Below are positions 24,645 through 36,130 of a DNA stretch of 64,000 nucleotides, in pieces (position 1 is the first letter of the stretch; every line of letters starts with the position of its first letter). The notes under the pieces are model-generated. The model saw only the letters and a program-made list of their open reading frames with translations. It had not been told where the DNA came from and did no database searches. Source of the DNA: Dasypus novemcinctus (lineage: Eukaryota > Chordata > Mammalia > Cingulata > Dasypodidae); the NCBI RefSeq assembly GCF_030445035.2, contig NC_080695.1, positions 62,001-126,000 on the forward strand. The letters run 5' to 3'. The position numbers were made by a program, and so were the translations under genes.

Positions 24645-26420
24645 GATAAAGGGGCGCCCAGGGCCCAGAGCAGAAGGTGGCAGGGACCTGGGGAGGTGAG
24701 ATCCCCCTGACCCTCCCTGCCCTCCCAGCCAGGTGCCCTGGCCCCCCCCCAGCCCCGCCTCCCCTCCAGATGCTGCAGCTGCTGCTCCTGGCCGTGCCCT
24801 GCCTGGGGGGCTCCGTGGTGACCCCAGGTGGGTGCTGTCCCCGTCCAATTCCTGTGCTGCCCAGTTGTGGGTGGCATGGTTCACCTGGCTCACCTGGCTC
24901 ACCTGGCTCTTCTCACCTGGCCTGGTGGGGGCACATGACATCTCGGGCAGGAAGCACCCTGGCAGGTCAGCCTCAGGTTTATGATCAAAGTTCTCGGCAG
25001 TGGGAGCACGTGGGTGGGGGCTCCCTCGTGCACCCCCAGTGAGTGCTGACCACAACCCACTGTGTGCAACCATTAGTGGCTTCCAAGGGGTCCCCCAGGC
25101 TGGGTGGGGTACGGGGCGGGGCAGCAGAGGGGCGGGGGTGGTGGGGGGTGTGCATCTGTGAACGGAGCTGAGCTTGCTCAGGGCCCCATCCCCAAGGACG
25201 GGCCCCTCACCTCCTCGTGGGCCCCTGGCTCCCGGGCCCTGAGGGGTCCCCGCTGCTGCACTGAGCCCGGGTCCCCGCCCCCAGCCAGCACCTCTGAGAA
25301 GCTTCTGGTCTCCCCCCACCCAGGGAAGACTTGGAAGCTTGTGCCTTTAGGGTCCAGGTGGGCAGCTGAGGCTCTAGGAGCAAGACCGGATGAGTTGGGG
25401 ACTCAGGTCATCCGGCACCCCAAGGTCAACGCCAGCCTGTCTGCCGAGGGGGCGGGGACGTCGCCTGCTGGAACCGGAGGCCACCCGTGGTGCTCTCAGC
25501 CCGTCAGGCCGGTCAACCCCCCGCCTGCCTCGCTCAGGGTCTCCGCCAGGAAGACGTGCTGGGGGACTGGCTGGGGGACGCCGGCCTTGGAAGTGAGGGC
25601 CAGGGGGGCACGGGCCGTGAGGGAGGAGCGGGGGCACCAGGAAGAGTTCATCGTCTCTGCGTCTTCTGGGGTGCCCTGTGGAGCGGGGGCAGGCTGGGGT
25701 GGCAGGTGGGCGCCTGGGGGCTCCGTGTCCTGCCCTCGAGGCGGAGGCACCTGGGGGAGGAACTCCAGGCTAAGGCCCGAGGGCGGAGGCCGCTGGAGCC
25801 TCGGGGCCGGGGGGGACGTGGCCCCCCAAGGTGCGATTCCCCTCCTGGCGCCCGTCTTGGGGCGTCCTGGGCCTTCCTTTCCCAGCACAGGTTTCCGAGG
25901 GGAGAACCCTCCGTCGTGCTGCTGCCATGGGCCCCCGCGTCCCGGGGCCTGGCTGTGGCCCCTCCCCTCTGCTGAGGACCCTGCCCTGAGCGGGGCGCAC
26001 GTCCTGGCCCCCGTGCCCCCCGATTCTCCCCGCGGAGCCGCTCTCCTGGCCCTTCACCTGGGGAGGTGACGGTCCTGCCAGGACGGGGACGTCTGTGACA
26101 GCAGCTATCGCCGCGCTGTCCCCAGCAACTTCAGCCCCGTCATTGGGGACGACGTGCTGTGTGCTGGGACCCCCAACGGAGGCCCCGCCCCTGAGACCCC
26201 AGGCCCGCCTCTCCCGCCGTCCCCAGCCCAGGAGTTTGGGGTCCGCCGGCTCCATCCCTGGAGGCGAGTAGAGTTGCCCGCAGCCCTGCCCCACAGACCG
26301 CCTGCCCCTGACCTCGTCCTTTCCCTGCCCTTCCTGGGGGCTCCGGGGCTGGGGGCTTCCTCAAGAGCGCTGGGCACGGCCGGGACCCCCGGTTTCCACT
26401 CCCCTTGAATCTCATTAAAC
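24645..26420 (+). pseudogene. Mastin-like serine protease pseudogene in the spacer
   Basis: The promoter GATAAAGG (24,645), an untranslated exon ending before gtgaga (about 24,695) and a signal-peptide exon from 24,770 (MLQLLLLAVPCLGG) are preserved. The next exon has lost the IVGG start, and its conserved Trp codon has become TGA near 25,040 (HPQ-stop-VLT), although the His codon remains. The following exon (about 25,324-25,590) carries the same FRVQVG frameshift and TAG as the arm copies, and its donor is mutated (ttggaagtgagg). A later exon is visible at about 26,080-26,175 (DDVLCAG). No serine exon with GDSGGP is found before the ATTAAA signal at 26,414-26,419. It cannot encode a protease. 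Confidence 0.85.
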
Positions 26421-27892
26421 TGTGTAGGAAGCAGCCCCCTCCTGGTGGTGTGTGTTTGTCTGTGGGGGCTGCTCTTGGGGGTCCAGGCACTGCCCCTCGG
26501 GCGGGGCAGGATGGGGGGAGGTGCCCGGGCCCACATCCCTGCCTGCAAGTGTCCCCGCCACGCGCTGGCGCTCCCCGCCCCCTTCTCTCGCCCCTTCTCT
26601 TGAGCACGCCGGCCTTGGGGGCCGGAGCTGACAGGGCTGTGACTTCGTGGGGTCCTGGGGGGACATGTCCAGACAGCTCTGGGAAGTGGGGTCCCACTGG
26701 CGGGGGTGCGCCGAGAACAGAGGGGCCAGGAGCAGACCCGGCGGGGGCTGGCCTGGTGTTTAGCCGGGGGTGGGGGGTGGGGGTCTCCAGGGCCGGGCCA
26801 CGGCCAGCGTGGCGGGTTCTTCGGGACCCCGTGTGACGGCGACACAGGGGGTGGGGCGTGAGGGGGCGGCGTCCTGGGTCCTGAGCCTGACCTGTCTGTG
26901 GGGGCCCCCTCCCCTGTCGTGGCTCAGGACCCCCGGGGGCCAGGCTGCACCTGGTTCTTCTGGAATGTGCTCAGGTGTCGGCTCTGGGGCCGCAGCACCT
27001 GCTCCAGGGAGGGCAGCTGCCGGGGTCCCCTTCCTCCCAGGGGCCCCCACATGCCCGCTTTGGGGGTGCTGGGATCCCTGGGAGTCACTCAAGGCTGGGG
27101 GTCCCTCCAGAGGTCTCCGACTGCTTGGGGCTCAGACCCGGCAGATGGACGGGAGGGGCCAGCTCAGGCTCCCCAATCCCCCAGGCCCTGCCGGGGCCCC
27201 TGCCTCCATTTCCCGGTGGCCCTGCCGTGGGCCCAGGACCCTCAGACAAACCCCGCCTGCGGGTCTGTCGGGTTCGCTCTGTCGAGGTCAAGACCCCTTT
27301 GCCGACCCCTCCCTCCTGGGCCCTGCCCGTTCCCACCTCCCGTGGTGTCTTAGGGGCCTCCTGCCGGGTGGACACAGCCAGGCCGGCTGGGGAGAGGGGC
27401 TGGGGAGGAGGGGGCGTGTCTGCAGTCCCCCCTCCACGGGTGTCTCTAAGGGACCCCAGTTCCAGGCCCAGCCTGGCCTTGGGGTGGGGGGTGCACTGAA
27501 GAATCCACCGAGAGGAGAAGGACCCGGAGCCTGCCCTCTGTCCCGAGGCCGGGCCCCCATGTCCCCTCCCGGGGCTGGCGTGGCTCCTCGGCTCAGCTCT
27601 GCGGCGGTGCAGGGATGCGGCGCTCAGGTAGCTCGAGCCCCCCCCACCCCTGGGTCCAGCTCAGCCCCTCTCCGCGGCCCTGTGCCCAGAGGGGCAGAGG
27701 AGGGGACGTGGCACCTGAGCGTGGGCTCCAGGAGGGACCAGTGTGCATCTGAGGGGAGGGTGGCGGGGGTCCCGCGGCCCCCTGGGGGAGCGTCAATGGG
27801 CGCGCAGGCTGGTGGGGAGCCCGACACCCTACCCTGGGCCCAGGAAGGCTTCTCGGGGGAAGGAGGCTCTGTGAAAGCCGCCGCTGCTCCTG
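26421..27892. other. GC-rich spacer with no recognised gene
   Basis: About 1.5 kb separates the spacer pseudogene from the right arm. A long open frame starts at 26,770 and runs to 28,038, but it crosses the arm boundary, has no recognisable domain and is matched by open frames on the other strand, so it is not called. No repeat family is recognised. Confidence 0.45.
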
Positions 27893-28705
27893 ACACTGGC
27901 GCTGCTGAACCACGTCCAGCGGGAAGTGTGACCTTCTGCGCGAGGCCGCGGCGTCTCCCGCTGACCTGGGGTCTGCTAGAGAGATTCTCACGTGCAGTAC
28001 AACCCCGCCGCGCGGAATTCCTGCAGCCCCTTGGGTAGTCCTGCTCTCGGAGACCGTGGAAACAGCGTCCCTTCACGGGGTTGTCTCATTTTTGCTGCTG
28101 CCATATAGAAACACAACAGAATTTCATGTATTAATCTCACATCTCACAATGTAACTGTCCTTTCCAATCATTGGAAAATGATCACACCACATGTAAGCGA
28201 TGACAGTTTTATTTCCTCCTTTCCAAACCTTATCCCTTTAGTTTCTTTTTAAAAATAACACCCACGAGAACTTCAGCACATAGTTAAATTGAAGGGGGGA
28301 TGGTGTTCCTTGCTTTTTCTTTAAATTTTGTTTTTAGAAAGAATGCTTCTAAGGATTGTCCATTAAAGATCATGTTTCCCCTCGGTTTTATTTTATAACT
28401 ATGCTTTACCTTATCTACGAGAGAAATTCCTTCTAGAATTCTTTACCGAGAGGTTAATTAAGCTTTTGCTTGACGGATCGACATCGGGTTGTAGCAGATG
28501 ACCGTGTGTCTTCTGCGTTGGCGTGTCCCCGTGGTGAGTGGCACTTAGGGATTTTCTAGATAAACCCGCTTGCCTTCCTGCGCTGCCCAACCGGGTCCGA
28601 GGTGCTGTCCCTTCTCCCCGCGAGCGGGCACGGCCTGCTCCTCCCCGCGGTGGATGCTCACGTGTGCGTCGTCCCTCCTTGTGAAGATACGGGCCCAGCG
28701 CTGGC

Positions 28706-29722
28706 ACCTGCGTCCCGGCGACCTCTTAGAACAGGACATGGCAAGGTCCTCTTTCCCTGCTTTGGAAGAGTCTATAAAACTGGACCACTTGATTGCTTGG
28801 GATTTCGCTAGAACTCACATTTAAAATGACCTGTGCCTGGAGTTTTTTGCTGTTGGTGTAAGACTTTTCTTTCATGGTCCTGTTTCTCATAATTATTTTC
28901 TCAAAGAGTTGCTTCCGTGACTCTTCTGTGGGGTCAGGTCTATCGAGGTGTCACTTATAGTCGTAAAACACGGGGCACTATGAGCCGAGTGCGCGTGGCC
29001 GGGCACGCACCGCCGCGGTCAAGACCAGAACAACTGCCTCACCCTAAGCCGCCTCCACCCCCACTCTCAGCCCCCCAGCCCTGGGCACCCGTGCTCTTCT
29101 GTTCCTCTAGTTTCACCCTTTCCAGGAGGCTGTGTAAGTGGAATCCTGCGGACACGGTCTTCGGAATCTGGTTCTTCAGCTCACACAGTGCACAGGACGT
29201 CCCCTCACCTGCCACCTGCATCAGCTGCCCATTGCTTTATGTCACACGGATGCACCAAAGTTAGTTTCCCTGCTTTTCTTTTTCTAGCTGATTTTTTAAA
29301 CCTGAATTTATCTGTTGAAGGTAATTTTGTGTTAAGTTTTGGGTGATGATGCATAAAGACAATATAAATATTTGCCCCAGGTTTTGGCGTGGATGTAAGT
29401 TTCCATCTCTCGCCTGTGTGGACAGTGGATACCCAGGCGGCGCTTGCTGCGTCAGCTTTAAGAAACGCCACTCCAGGAGCTGCACGTTCATGAATAACGA
29501 TGCGAACATTTTTCTTGTGCTTATCTGCCACCCACAAGCTTTTTTTGTAAAATGTCTGTTCACATCTCTTACCCAAATTTTTATTGGGTAGTTTTCTCAT
29601 GATGGAGTTGGAGAGCTGTTTATAGATTAGGAACACACGTGTTCTATGTTCTGCAAAGATCGTCCCCTCATTTTTGGACTGTTAAGTTTTAAATTTTGTT
29701 CAATTTATCAAAAAATTATTTT
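28706..29722 (-). mobile_element. Old L1-derived segment retained only in the right arm
   Basis: The part from about 29,260 resembles a decayed minus-strand L1 (for example gtaaaatgtctgttcacatc followed by a tattgggtagttttctcatg block). Only the outer continuation of this material (from about 29,722) remains on the left, next to the junction at about 19,383, so a left-arm deletion is the simpler reading. No intact frame is present. Confidence 0.5.
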
Positions 29723-30093
29723 CATGAACCCTGCTATCTTTTGGCTAGCAGTTACCTGTAAGATGTCTTTCCCCCCTTCCTTTTACTTTAAACTCATGCT
29801 TCTCTCTTGTGAACAGCACAAGAAGGTGGTACCCACCTTCAATATTTGTTTTTAACTAGTGAGTTTATTCCCTTTGTATTTATCACAATTATTGACATAC
29901 ACTGGTTTCGACCACCTTAATTTACTGCAGTACTTGGTTCAGCCACTCTTACGGTTCTTTTCCCGCCTTACCGTTGTAGAACTGCTCTCTCTCTAACCTC
30001 AGTAAGAGAAGAGGCCGTGGGCTCCTCACATCTGCCCTGCACTTCCCTCCTGCTGATACCGTCTGGACTGTTAACCTGGTGATGGCCGGTAGA

Positions 30094-30224
30094 TTATCTC
30101 TTTTCTTGGGGGTTATCTGGCCTTAAAGGTAAGAGCAACCTTCACCCAGATAACCCATCTCCTTTACTGAATGCCTCTTGCAGCATCTTGGCATTTATCT
30201 CCCGTTTACTCGAGCGCTTTATCT
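30094..30224. promoter_or_regulatory. Cluster of five GATA motifs with a hairpin (right arm)
   Basis: Mirror of the left-arm cluster. TTATCT/AGATAA motifs are at 30,094-30,099, 30,113-30,118, 30,148-30,153, 30,195-30,200 and 30,219-30,224. The inverted repeat gggttatctgg / ccagataaccc is at 30,110-30,120 and 30,146-30,156. All five motifs and both stem arms are unchanged although flanking bases differ. It lies about 1.5 kb upstream of the right-arm pseudogene on the same strand. Confidence 0.5.
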
Positions 30225-30569
30225 AAACTGCTTCAGAGGGCACGAGGGCTGGTGACCTGCTGTGCCTGCTGACCCACCCCTGCTCATCCTTGATCGCTTC
30301 CCTGGAGAGAATGTGCTGGGGTCCGAGTCATTCTCCATGACCACTCTAAGTTATTGCTTCACTGTGTGTTTGTATCTATTGTTGCTGTGGAAAAATCGGT
30401 GCAATCCAAGTCTTGCTTCTTCCAATGATCTGGGGTTTCTCAAAACGCTGGATGGAGACAGGCTCCAGCCCTGGCCCCGCACAGCTCACCTCACCGGCCT
30501 CACCAATCCCGGCCGTGCGAGCCCGTCTGCACTTCACACGTGGATATCGCGGTCATCGTGGGTTTTTAG

Positions 30570-31212
30570 AAATCCCGCGCCCGCGGGTTACTTGCCCTGG
30601 TCGCTGAGGGTTGGGGCTTCCCCGGAACGCACGCCTGCCTCGGGGCCCCCGGCCTCGCCCAGCCCTGGCCCTGCCACCGAGCGTGAACCCGCGTTAGTCT
30701 CGCTCACGAGTGGACCCCGGGCGGGGAGGGGCCTCGGGAGGCGCGCGTCGGCGGCAGGAGGAGGCGGTGCCCGTGGCGTGTGCGGGGCCGTGCGTGTCCG
30801 CGGCGGGCGGCGGGAGCTCGTCCTGCGCAGAGCTGGCCGCTGCTGAGGCCGGAGCCGCCTCGCCTGCCGGCACCTGCCACCGCTGGCGTCCCCGGGGCGC
30901 ACCTGTGCGCAGAGCCCGGGGCCCGACGCGGGCGGGTGAGTGGGTCCCGGCCCCCGGGTGCCCTTTGCGCAGCGGAAGGACACGGGTCACGGTGGTCAGC
31001 AGAGAGCTGGGTGGGGGGGGTGGGCTCCACCCTGGTAGGAGGGACGGGGGTGCGTGTCTGGTTTGGGTGCCACGTGGGGGGTCTCCAGGGGAGTTCTGCT
31101 GTTGACTCTTGGCGTCGGGGTGACGTTTCTAAAATAGGGGACGGGGAAGCTCCACGCAGAACGAGCGCTGCCTGCGTGGGTGTGGGCGCGTTCGCGGGAG
31201 GGGCGTGGCGGC
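30570..31212. promoter_or_regulatory. Second CpG-rich block, right arm
   Basis: Mirror of 17,888-18,530. It is GC-rich with many CpGs and open in several frames on both strands; no gene is recognised. Confidence 0.4.
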
Positions 31213-31303
31213 GTCACTGTCTGGGAGCCCCGGCCTGGAGCCCCCTCCGTTTTAGGCTTCTAGGAGGGGGCGGAGCCTCTCCCCTTCTTTGGAGCTTGGG
31301 TGT

Positions 31304-31315
31304 GGTCATGTGACC
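31304..31315. promoter_or_regulatory. M-box type E-box upstream of right-arm pseudogene
   Basis: ggtcatgtgacc, the mirror of the left-arm ggtcacgtgacc palindrome with one C-to-T change at CpG. It is a possible MITF/TFE-type site; no direct evidence. Confidence 0.35.
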
Positions 31316-31619
31316 GGGGTCCCGCCCCTGGGAGGCCCTGCTGGGGGCCTGGGCCGCCGGGGCTCAGCTGGCTGGGGTGGACACGGCGACGTCCAGACGG
31401 CCCCGCCAGGTGGGACCCGCTTCCAGGCTCCCGAGGTGCCAGGTGCCAGGAGGAGCACGTGAGTGGGGAAGTGCCTGTCAGGGCGGGGGGCTCCTGCCTC
31501 CATCCAAGTGGCACCCCGTGTCACCCCCACATTTCCCACGTTCCTTGGTGCCAGTCTCCCCGCTAAGAGCGCGTCCTGCAGGGAGGCCCACGCGGGGTCC
31601 TCTCCTCGATGCGGGAGCC

Positions 31620-34035
31620 AGCCCTGCCAGGGGTACCTGTGCCCGTGACCCCACGTGAGTCCTGCCCCCAACCACCCACCCTGGCTGCCCGGGTCCCTGG
31701 GAGCAGCCGCCGGGAGGCGGGGAAGAGCTTGGCTTGCTCTGAGCTTGGGGAGATCGTGGCCTGGGCCCCTGACACCCCCTCAACCTGCTCCCCCAGATCC
31801 CGGCCCAGGGCACAAGCTGGGGGCATGTTAGGGGATGTATCATCTCAGACAGGAAGTCCCCCGGCAGGTCAGCCTGAGGTTCTATGATCAAAGTTCTTGG
31901 CAGTGGGAGCACATGTGTAGGGGCTCCCTCATGCACCCCCAATGGGTGCTGACCCCCGCCCACTGCATGGAACCATAAGTGGCTTCCAACGGGGTTCCCC
32001 GGGCCAGGTGGGGTATGGGGCAGGGGAGGAGAGGAACAGCCAGAGTGTGCATCTTTGAACTGAGCTGAGCTTGCTCGGGGCCCCATCCCCAAGGAATGGC
32101 CCCTCACCTGCTCATGGGCCCCAGGCTCCCGGGCCCTGAGGGGTCCCCCCTGCTGCACTGAGCCCGGGTCCCTGCCCCCAGCCAGCACCTCTGAGAAGCT
32201 TCTGGTCTACCCCCACCCAGGGAAGATTTGGAAGCTTATGCCTTTAGGGTCAGGTGGGCAGCTGAGGCTCCAGGAGCACGACCGGCTGAGGAGGGGGACT
32301 CAGGGCATCCGGCACCCCAAGGTCAACGCCAGCCTGTCTGCAGAGAGGGGCGGGGACGTCGCCTGCTGGAACTGGAGGCCCCCGTGGTGCTCTCAGGGGC
32401 CATCATGCCGATTGACCTCCCGCGTACCTGGCTCAGGGTGTCCGCCAGGAAGACGTGCTGGGGACTGGCTGGGGGACGTCGTGGACGACAGTGAGGGTCA
32501 GGGGCCGCGGGCAGGCCAGGACGAGGTCTTCACTGAAATGGGTGACTCCTCGGGCCTGGGGGTCCCCTTCGTGGAGGAGGTGGGTGGGGGCCCAGTTTGG
32601 GTGGGCAGTGTCCAGGACTGGGCCTGCCCTGGGGCAGCCCGGGGCCTCTGCGGTGCCGGGGCGTCTGCGGGGGGTGAGGCTGATGGCTTTAAAGTGAGGG
32701 TGCAGCTCCGGGGTGGAGTTGGGGCCCCCGTGCATCCTACCGCTGCCAGGGAAGCCCGCCCTCTGGGGGGCACTGCAGGGGGACCTCTGCCCTGCGCCCC
32801 TTGAGTGGCAGAGCTGGGGGGAATTCGGTGCCTTGTGGCTGGATCCCATTCAGAGCAGACATGGGGAAACTGAGTCCCAGGGTCCCCCCCATCCGCTGAG
32901 GACCCAACACAGAGGAAAAGGCATTTCTCGGTCGTCAGGAAGGCGCAGGAGCCCCCTGGCCAGCCCCACGGGCTCACCCAGTTCCTCCGCACAGCGCCGC
33001 TGCCCCCAGCCCACCCCCTGCCGGAGGTGGACATGCCGGTCATGGGGGCCGAGGACTGCAGGTGGCTGTGCAACAAGATCGGGAGGGCCGTCAGGGACGA
33101 CGTGTGCGTGCCGAGGTCGCGGGCCGCGACGCCTGCCAGGTGCCCCCAGCCCCACTTCCATGCGCCCCAGCTCCGCCCTTTCCCTCCCAAGCTCTCCCAG
33201 GCCCCCTTCTGTGCCCCCCAGGCCCCCCTTCAGGGACCCCAATCCCCTTTTTGTACCCCCACTCCCCCTTCAATGCAACCCCGCCCCACTCTTCTGTGTG
33301 CCCCAGCTCCACCCTTTCCCTCCCATGCTCTCCCCGTCCCCACTTCTGTGCCCATAGCCCCCCTTCCATGCCCCTCAGCTCTGCCCTCTGCCTTCCGTGC
33401 CCCCAGCTCCACCCTTTCCCTCTCATGCTCTCCCAGCCCCCTTTTGCGCCCCCAGTCTCCCTTCATTGCCCGCAGCTCCCCCTCCAGTGTCCTCAGACCC
33501 CTTCAGTGCCCTCAACCCCCTTCTGTGCCCCCTCAGCTCCCCCTCCAGTGCTGTCCAGTCCCCCTCTCCCATGCCCCCGAACCCATGGAGTTGGCCCCAG
33601 CCTGTGATGGTGGGTGCAGGCTGGGTGGGTGCAGGGGAAACGTCGGGTGAGTCCTTTCCCCCCCACAGCGTGACTCTGGGGCCCCTGCTCTGCCGCTGGA
33701 GCTGCCCCTGGCTGCAGGTGGGCGCTGTGAGCTGGGGCCATTTCTGCGCCCACCAGGGCCTCCCAGGGGTGCACGCCCGCGTGACGAGCTGCGGGTCCTG
33801 GGTCCCCAGTACGTCCCTCACTGGCCAGCTAGCGGGGGGAAGCCCCTCGCCTTCCTCGTGGACACCCCGCTTCCTCCCCCATCCGGCTGGCCCTGCCTCC
33901 TCACCCCTGCCCTGGACTCCCAGCACCCGCGCTCTCCTGAGCTGGAAGGTGAGCAGGGAGGGTGCCCAGGGGGAGCTGGGGGCGGCGACCAGGACCCCAG
34001 GGACCCCCACGTGCTGCCTGAGGCTCATTAAACTC
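31620..34035 (+). pseudogene. Mastin/tryptase-like serine protease pseudogene (right arm)
   Basis: Relative to the left-arm copy, about 250-300 bp have been deleted near 31,620-31,640. The loss removes the promoter, the untranslated exon and the signal-peptide start, so only the end of that exon (gtgcccgtgaccc, 31,638-31,660) remains. The His exon at about 31,830-31,980 is degraded: the IVGG and CGGS motifs are mutated and LTAAHC reads LTPAHC. The next exon (about 32,222-32,490) has the shared frameshift plus an extra base loss. A later exon survives at about 33,025-33,140, followed by a C-rich minisatellite intron. The serine exon (33,668-33,830) has a one-base deletion after the Ser codon. 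ATTAAA is at 34,027-34,032. It is non-functional. Confidence 0.85.
33140..33600. repeat. Minisatellite in an intron of the right-arm pseudogene
   Basis: C-rich imperfect tandem units (variants of ccccagctccaccctttccc and ccatgctctcccagccccc) occupy the last intron. The array is roughly 460 bp here against roughly 390 bp in the left arm, so copy number has changed since the duplication. Confidence 0.75.
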
Positions 34036-34800
34036 TGGAGAACTGGCTCACGGCGGTGCGTGTGTGGACTGGGGGAGCACCTGCGGTGCTGGGGCCGCTT
34101 TGGGGAGCCTTCCAGGGGTGCCCAGGTGGGCAGGGGGGCTTCTGGGCTGCTGCCCCAGCAACACTGGCTGTGGTGAGGGGCTCGGGCCTCGGTGTCGTGG
34201 CCAGCACGAGACCCCTGCCGTCCCTCTCCCTCCCTTCTTACCTTCTCGCCCACTTTTCTATTGTCCTTCCTTTTCTCTCTCCTTCCTCCTCCTCTTTCCC
34301 AGAGCAGGTGTGGAGCTAACAGGGACAGGCCCCCGGCGGACCCCGTGGTGTGGAGGGTGGGAGCTGGTGGCCCCTGCGTCCCCCAACGCTCCTCCGCCCC
34401 TCCCTGCTGGGCCACGTCCCCAGCCACGTCTCGAGATGTCCTCCTGTCCTGCCACCAAATTCTCAGCTTTGGATTTAAAAGTCCCGTCTGGTCCACACTG
34501 ACCCCTCCGCGGCTCATCCCATGGACATGTCGGGTGCGCCGTGGCCCCCAAGGTCCACCGTGTGGGGTGCGTTGGCCAGCAGGGTCCCCCTGCAGGGACT
34601 TGGGTCTCTGCTGCGCGCCCTGCCTGGCCCTCTCGAGGTACACTGCGCCCAGAGCCTGCGTCTCTAGGGGTGACGCTGGTGGAGGGGGCTGGGCTGGGGG
34701 TGAGCCAAGGGCAGGGGGCGCAGACCCGTGGCTAGTTTCTCCTCCTTTTTCCATCTTTCCTAGTTTATATTTCATCTCATGGGGAACATAAAACACCATT

Positions 34801-34967
34801 TCTGATGTGTCATGATGATGGGAATGAGTGTTGCTGGGGGGGGAGTGGTGGGGTTGAATGGGTCCTCATATTTTTTTTAATGTAATATTTTTACAGAATC
34901 AATAAAAAAAAAAAACAAAGCCTGGTAAAGACTAGTCAAAAAAAACAACAACTCCATTTCCCACTAG
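34801..34967 (+). mobile_element. Short family A 3'-end retroposon, right arm only
   Basis: Compared with the left arm (11,783-11,800), about 165 bp is inserted between two copies of ccatttc (preceded by aaca on one side and aact on the other). The insert ends in an A-rich tail and contains the family A 3' block (gagtggtggggt ... taatgtaatattttt). The tail plus short duplicated target indicates LINE-mediated insertion after the arms formed. Confidence 0.7.
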
Positions 34968-36130
34968 ACCACTGTGGAGCTACATTCAGCGGGCTCAGTC
35001 GCGTCACAGTGTCGTGCCCTCGTCCCCACCGCCCGCCCCCACAGAAGCCCCCACCCCCTGAGCAGTATCTCCCCCTTCCTCCCCACCCCGTCACCTGGAA
35101 TCTCCTTCCTGCCCCCTGCGAGCGTCTACCCGAGGCCGCTGGAGCCTGGATGCACACAGGCCCTCCCTGCCGTCTCCCCTGCACCCTGTCTCCAGGGCGC
35201 ATCGGGTGGAGGCCTGGCCAGCACCTCCGCCCTTAGTTCACGTCCCGGGTGGGGACGGGCACATCTTGTTCTTCCCTTGTGCATGGATGGACGCGTGGGT
35301 GCTTCCGCCTGCGGGCGATTGCGAGGATGCTGCTGTGAGCTGGTGTGCACAGGCTGGTGTGCGAGGGCAGGCGTGCCAGGGCTGCGTGGCTGGGGCCTGA
35401 GGCTCCTCCTGCTCTTTGGGGTCTACGCCGAGGAGGGGGCTTGCCAGGCAGGGGAGGCCTGTTAATGTGGAGGAACCCTGGCAGGGTCTCCCACTCCCAC
35501 CTGCTCTGCCCCTACCTAACCCCCACGGACCCGCAGGACTCGCACGAGGGGCTGCGGGTGGGAAGGACGGGCCGCGCTCACCCCCGAGGGGCTCCTCAGC
35601 TGGTGCTCCCAGGGCAGTGCTCACCAAGTCCCGGCCACAGGGCTCTCGGTCCACACACAGAGCCCTGAGGGGGGCTGGGGGCTGCATAGCCCGTGGGGGT
35701 CTCCACACGTCCATCCTGGGCCTCTAGGGGCTGGGGAGAGGGGCCCGGGCACCCCTCCTCACCCCCCACGCGGTGCTGCTTCTCAAAGGCAAGTCAGGCT
35801 CAGTGCCCCTGTGGGGGCCTGGCAGCCCCTCACCCCCGTGCCGCCTGCTGAGGACCCGGGAGGCAGAGCTCAGCTTTTGGGGACACCCAGGGCCTCACCC
35901 CCAGTCCCTGCCAGGAGCCCCTTTCTGAGCCCACGTGGCATTTCAGGTTTTAAAGGCTCGGGTCCACCCGGGTCCCAGGGGCGGGGTCAGCAGCCTCCCC
36001 TCTCCCCAGGGCTGTCTCTGCACCCAGATGGTCCCCAGGGTGCTGACACCGGGGCTCGAGTTGGGGGTGGGGGGCTCTGGTGGCTTCTGGAAATAAGACA
36101 GGGACACGCGGGGAGAGAGTCCCCAGCCCG
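34968..36130. other. GC-rich stretch with no recognised gene (right arm)
   Basis: Mirror of about 10,651-11,785. No exon set, RNA gene or repeat family is recognised. The longest open frames here run into the pseudogene or CpG island and are not supported. Confidence 0.45.

Noticed and set aside
24645-26420. Second spacer copy as a functional protease
   Set aside because: A stop at a conserved Trp codon, loss of IVGG, a shared frameshift, a mutated splice donor and no serine exon rule it out.
26770-28038. A 422-codon open frame on the plus strand
   Set aside because: It lies in GC-rich DNA, crosses the spacer/right-arm boundary, has Pro/Gly/Arg-biased content with no domain, and the opposite strand is open too.
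33423-34799. A 458-codon open frame on the minus strand
   Set aside because: It runs antisense through a protease pseudogene exon and a minisatellite; the left-arm counterpart is not open over the same span.
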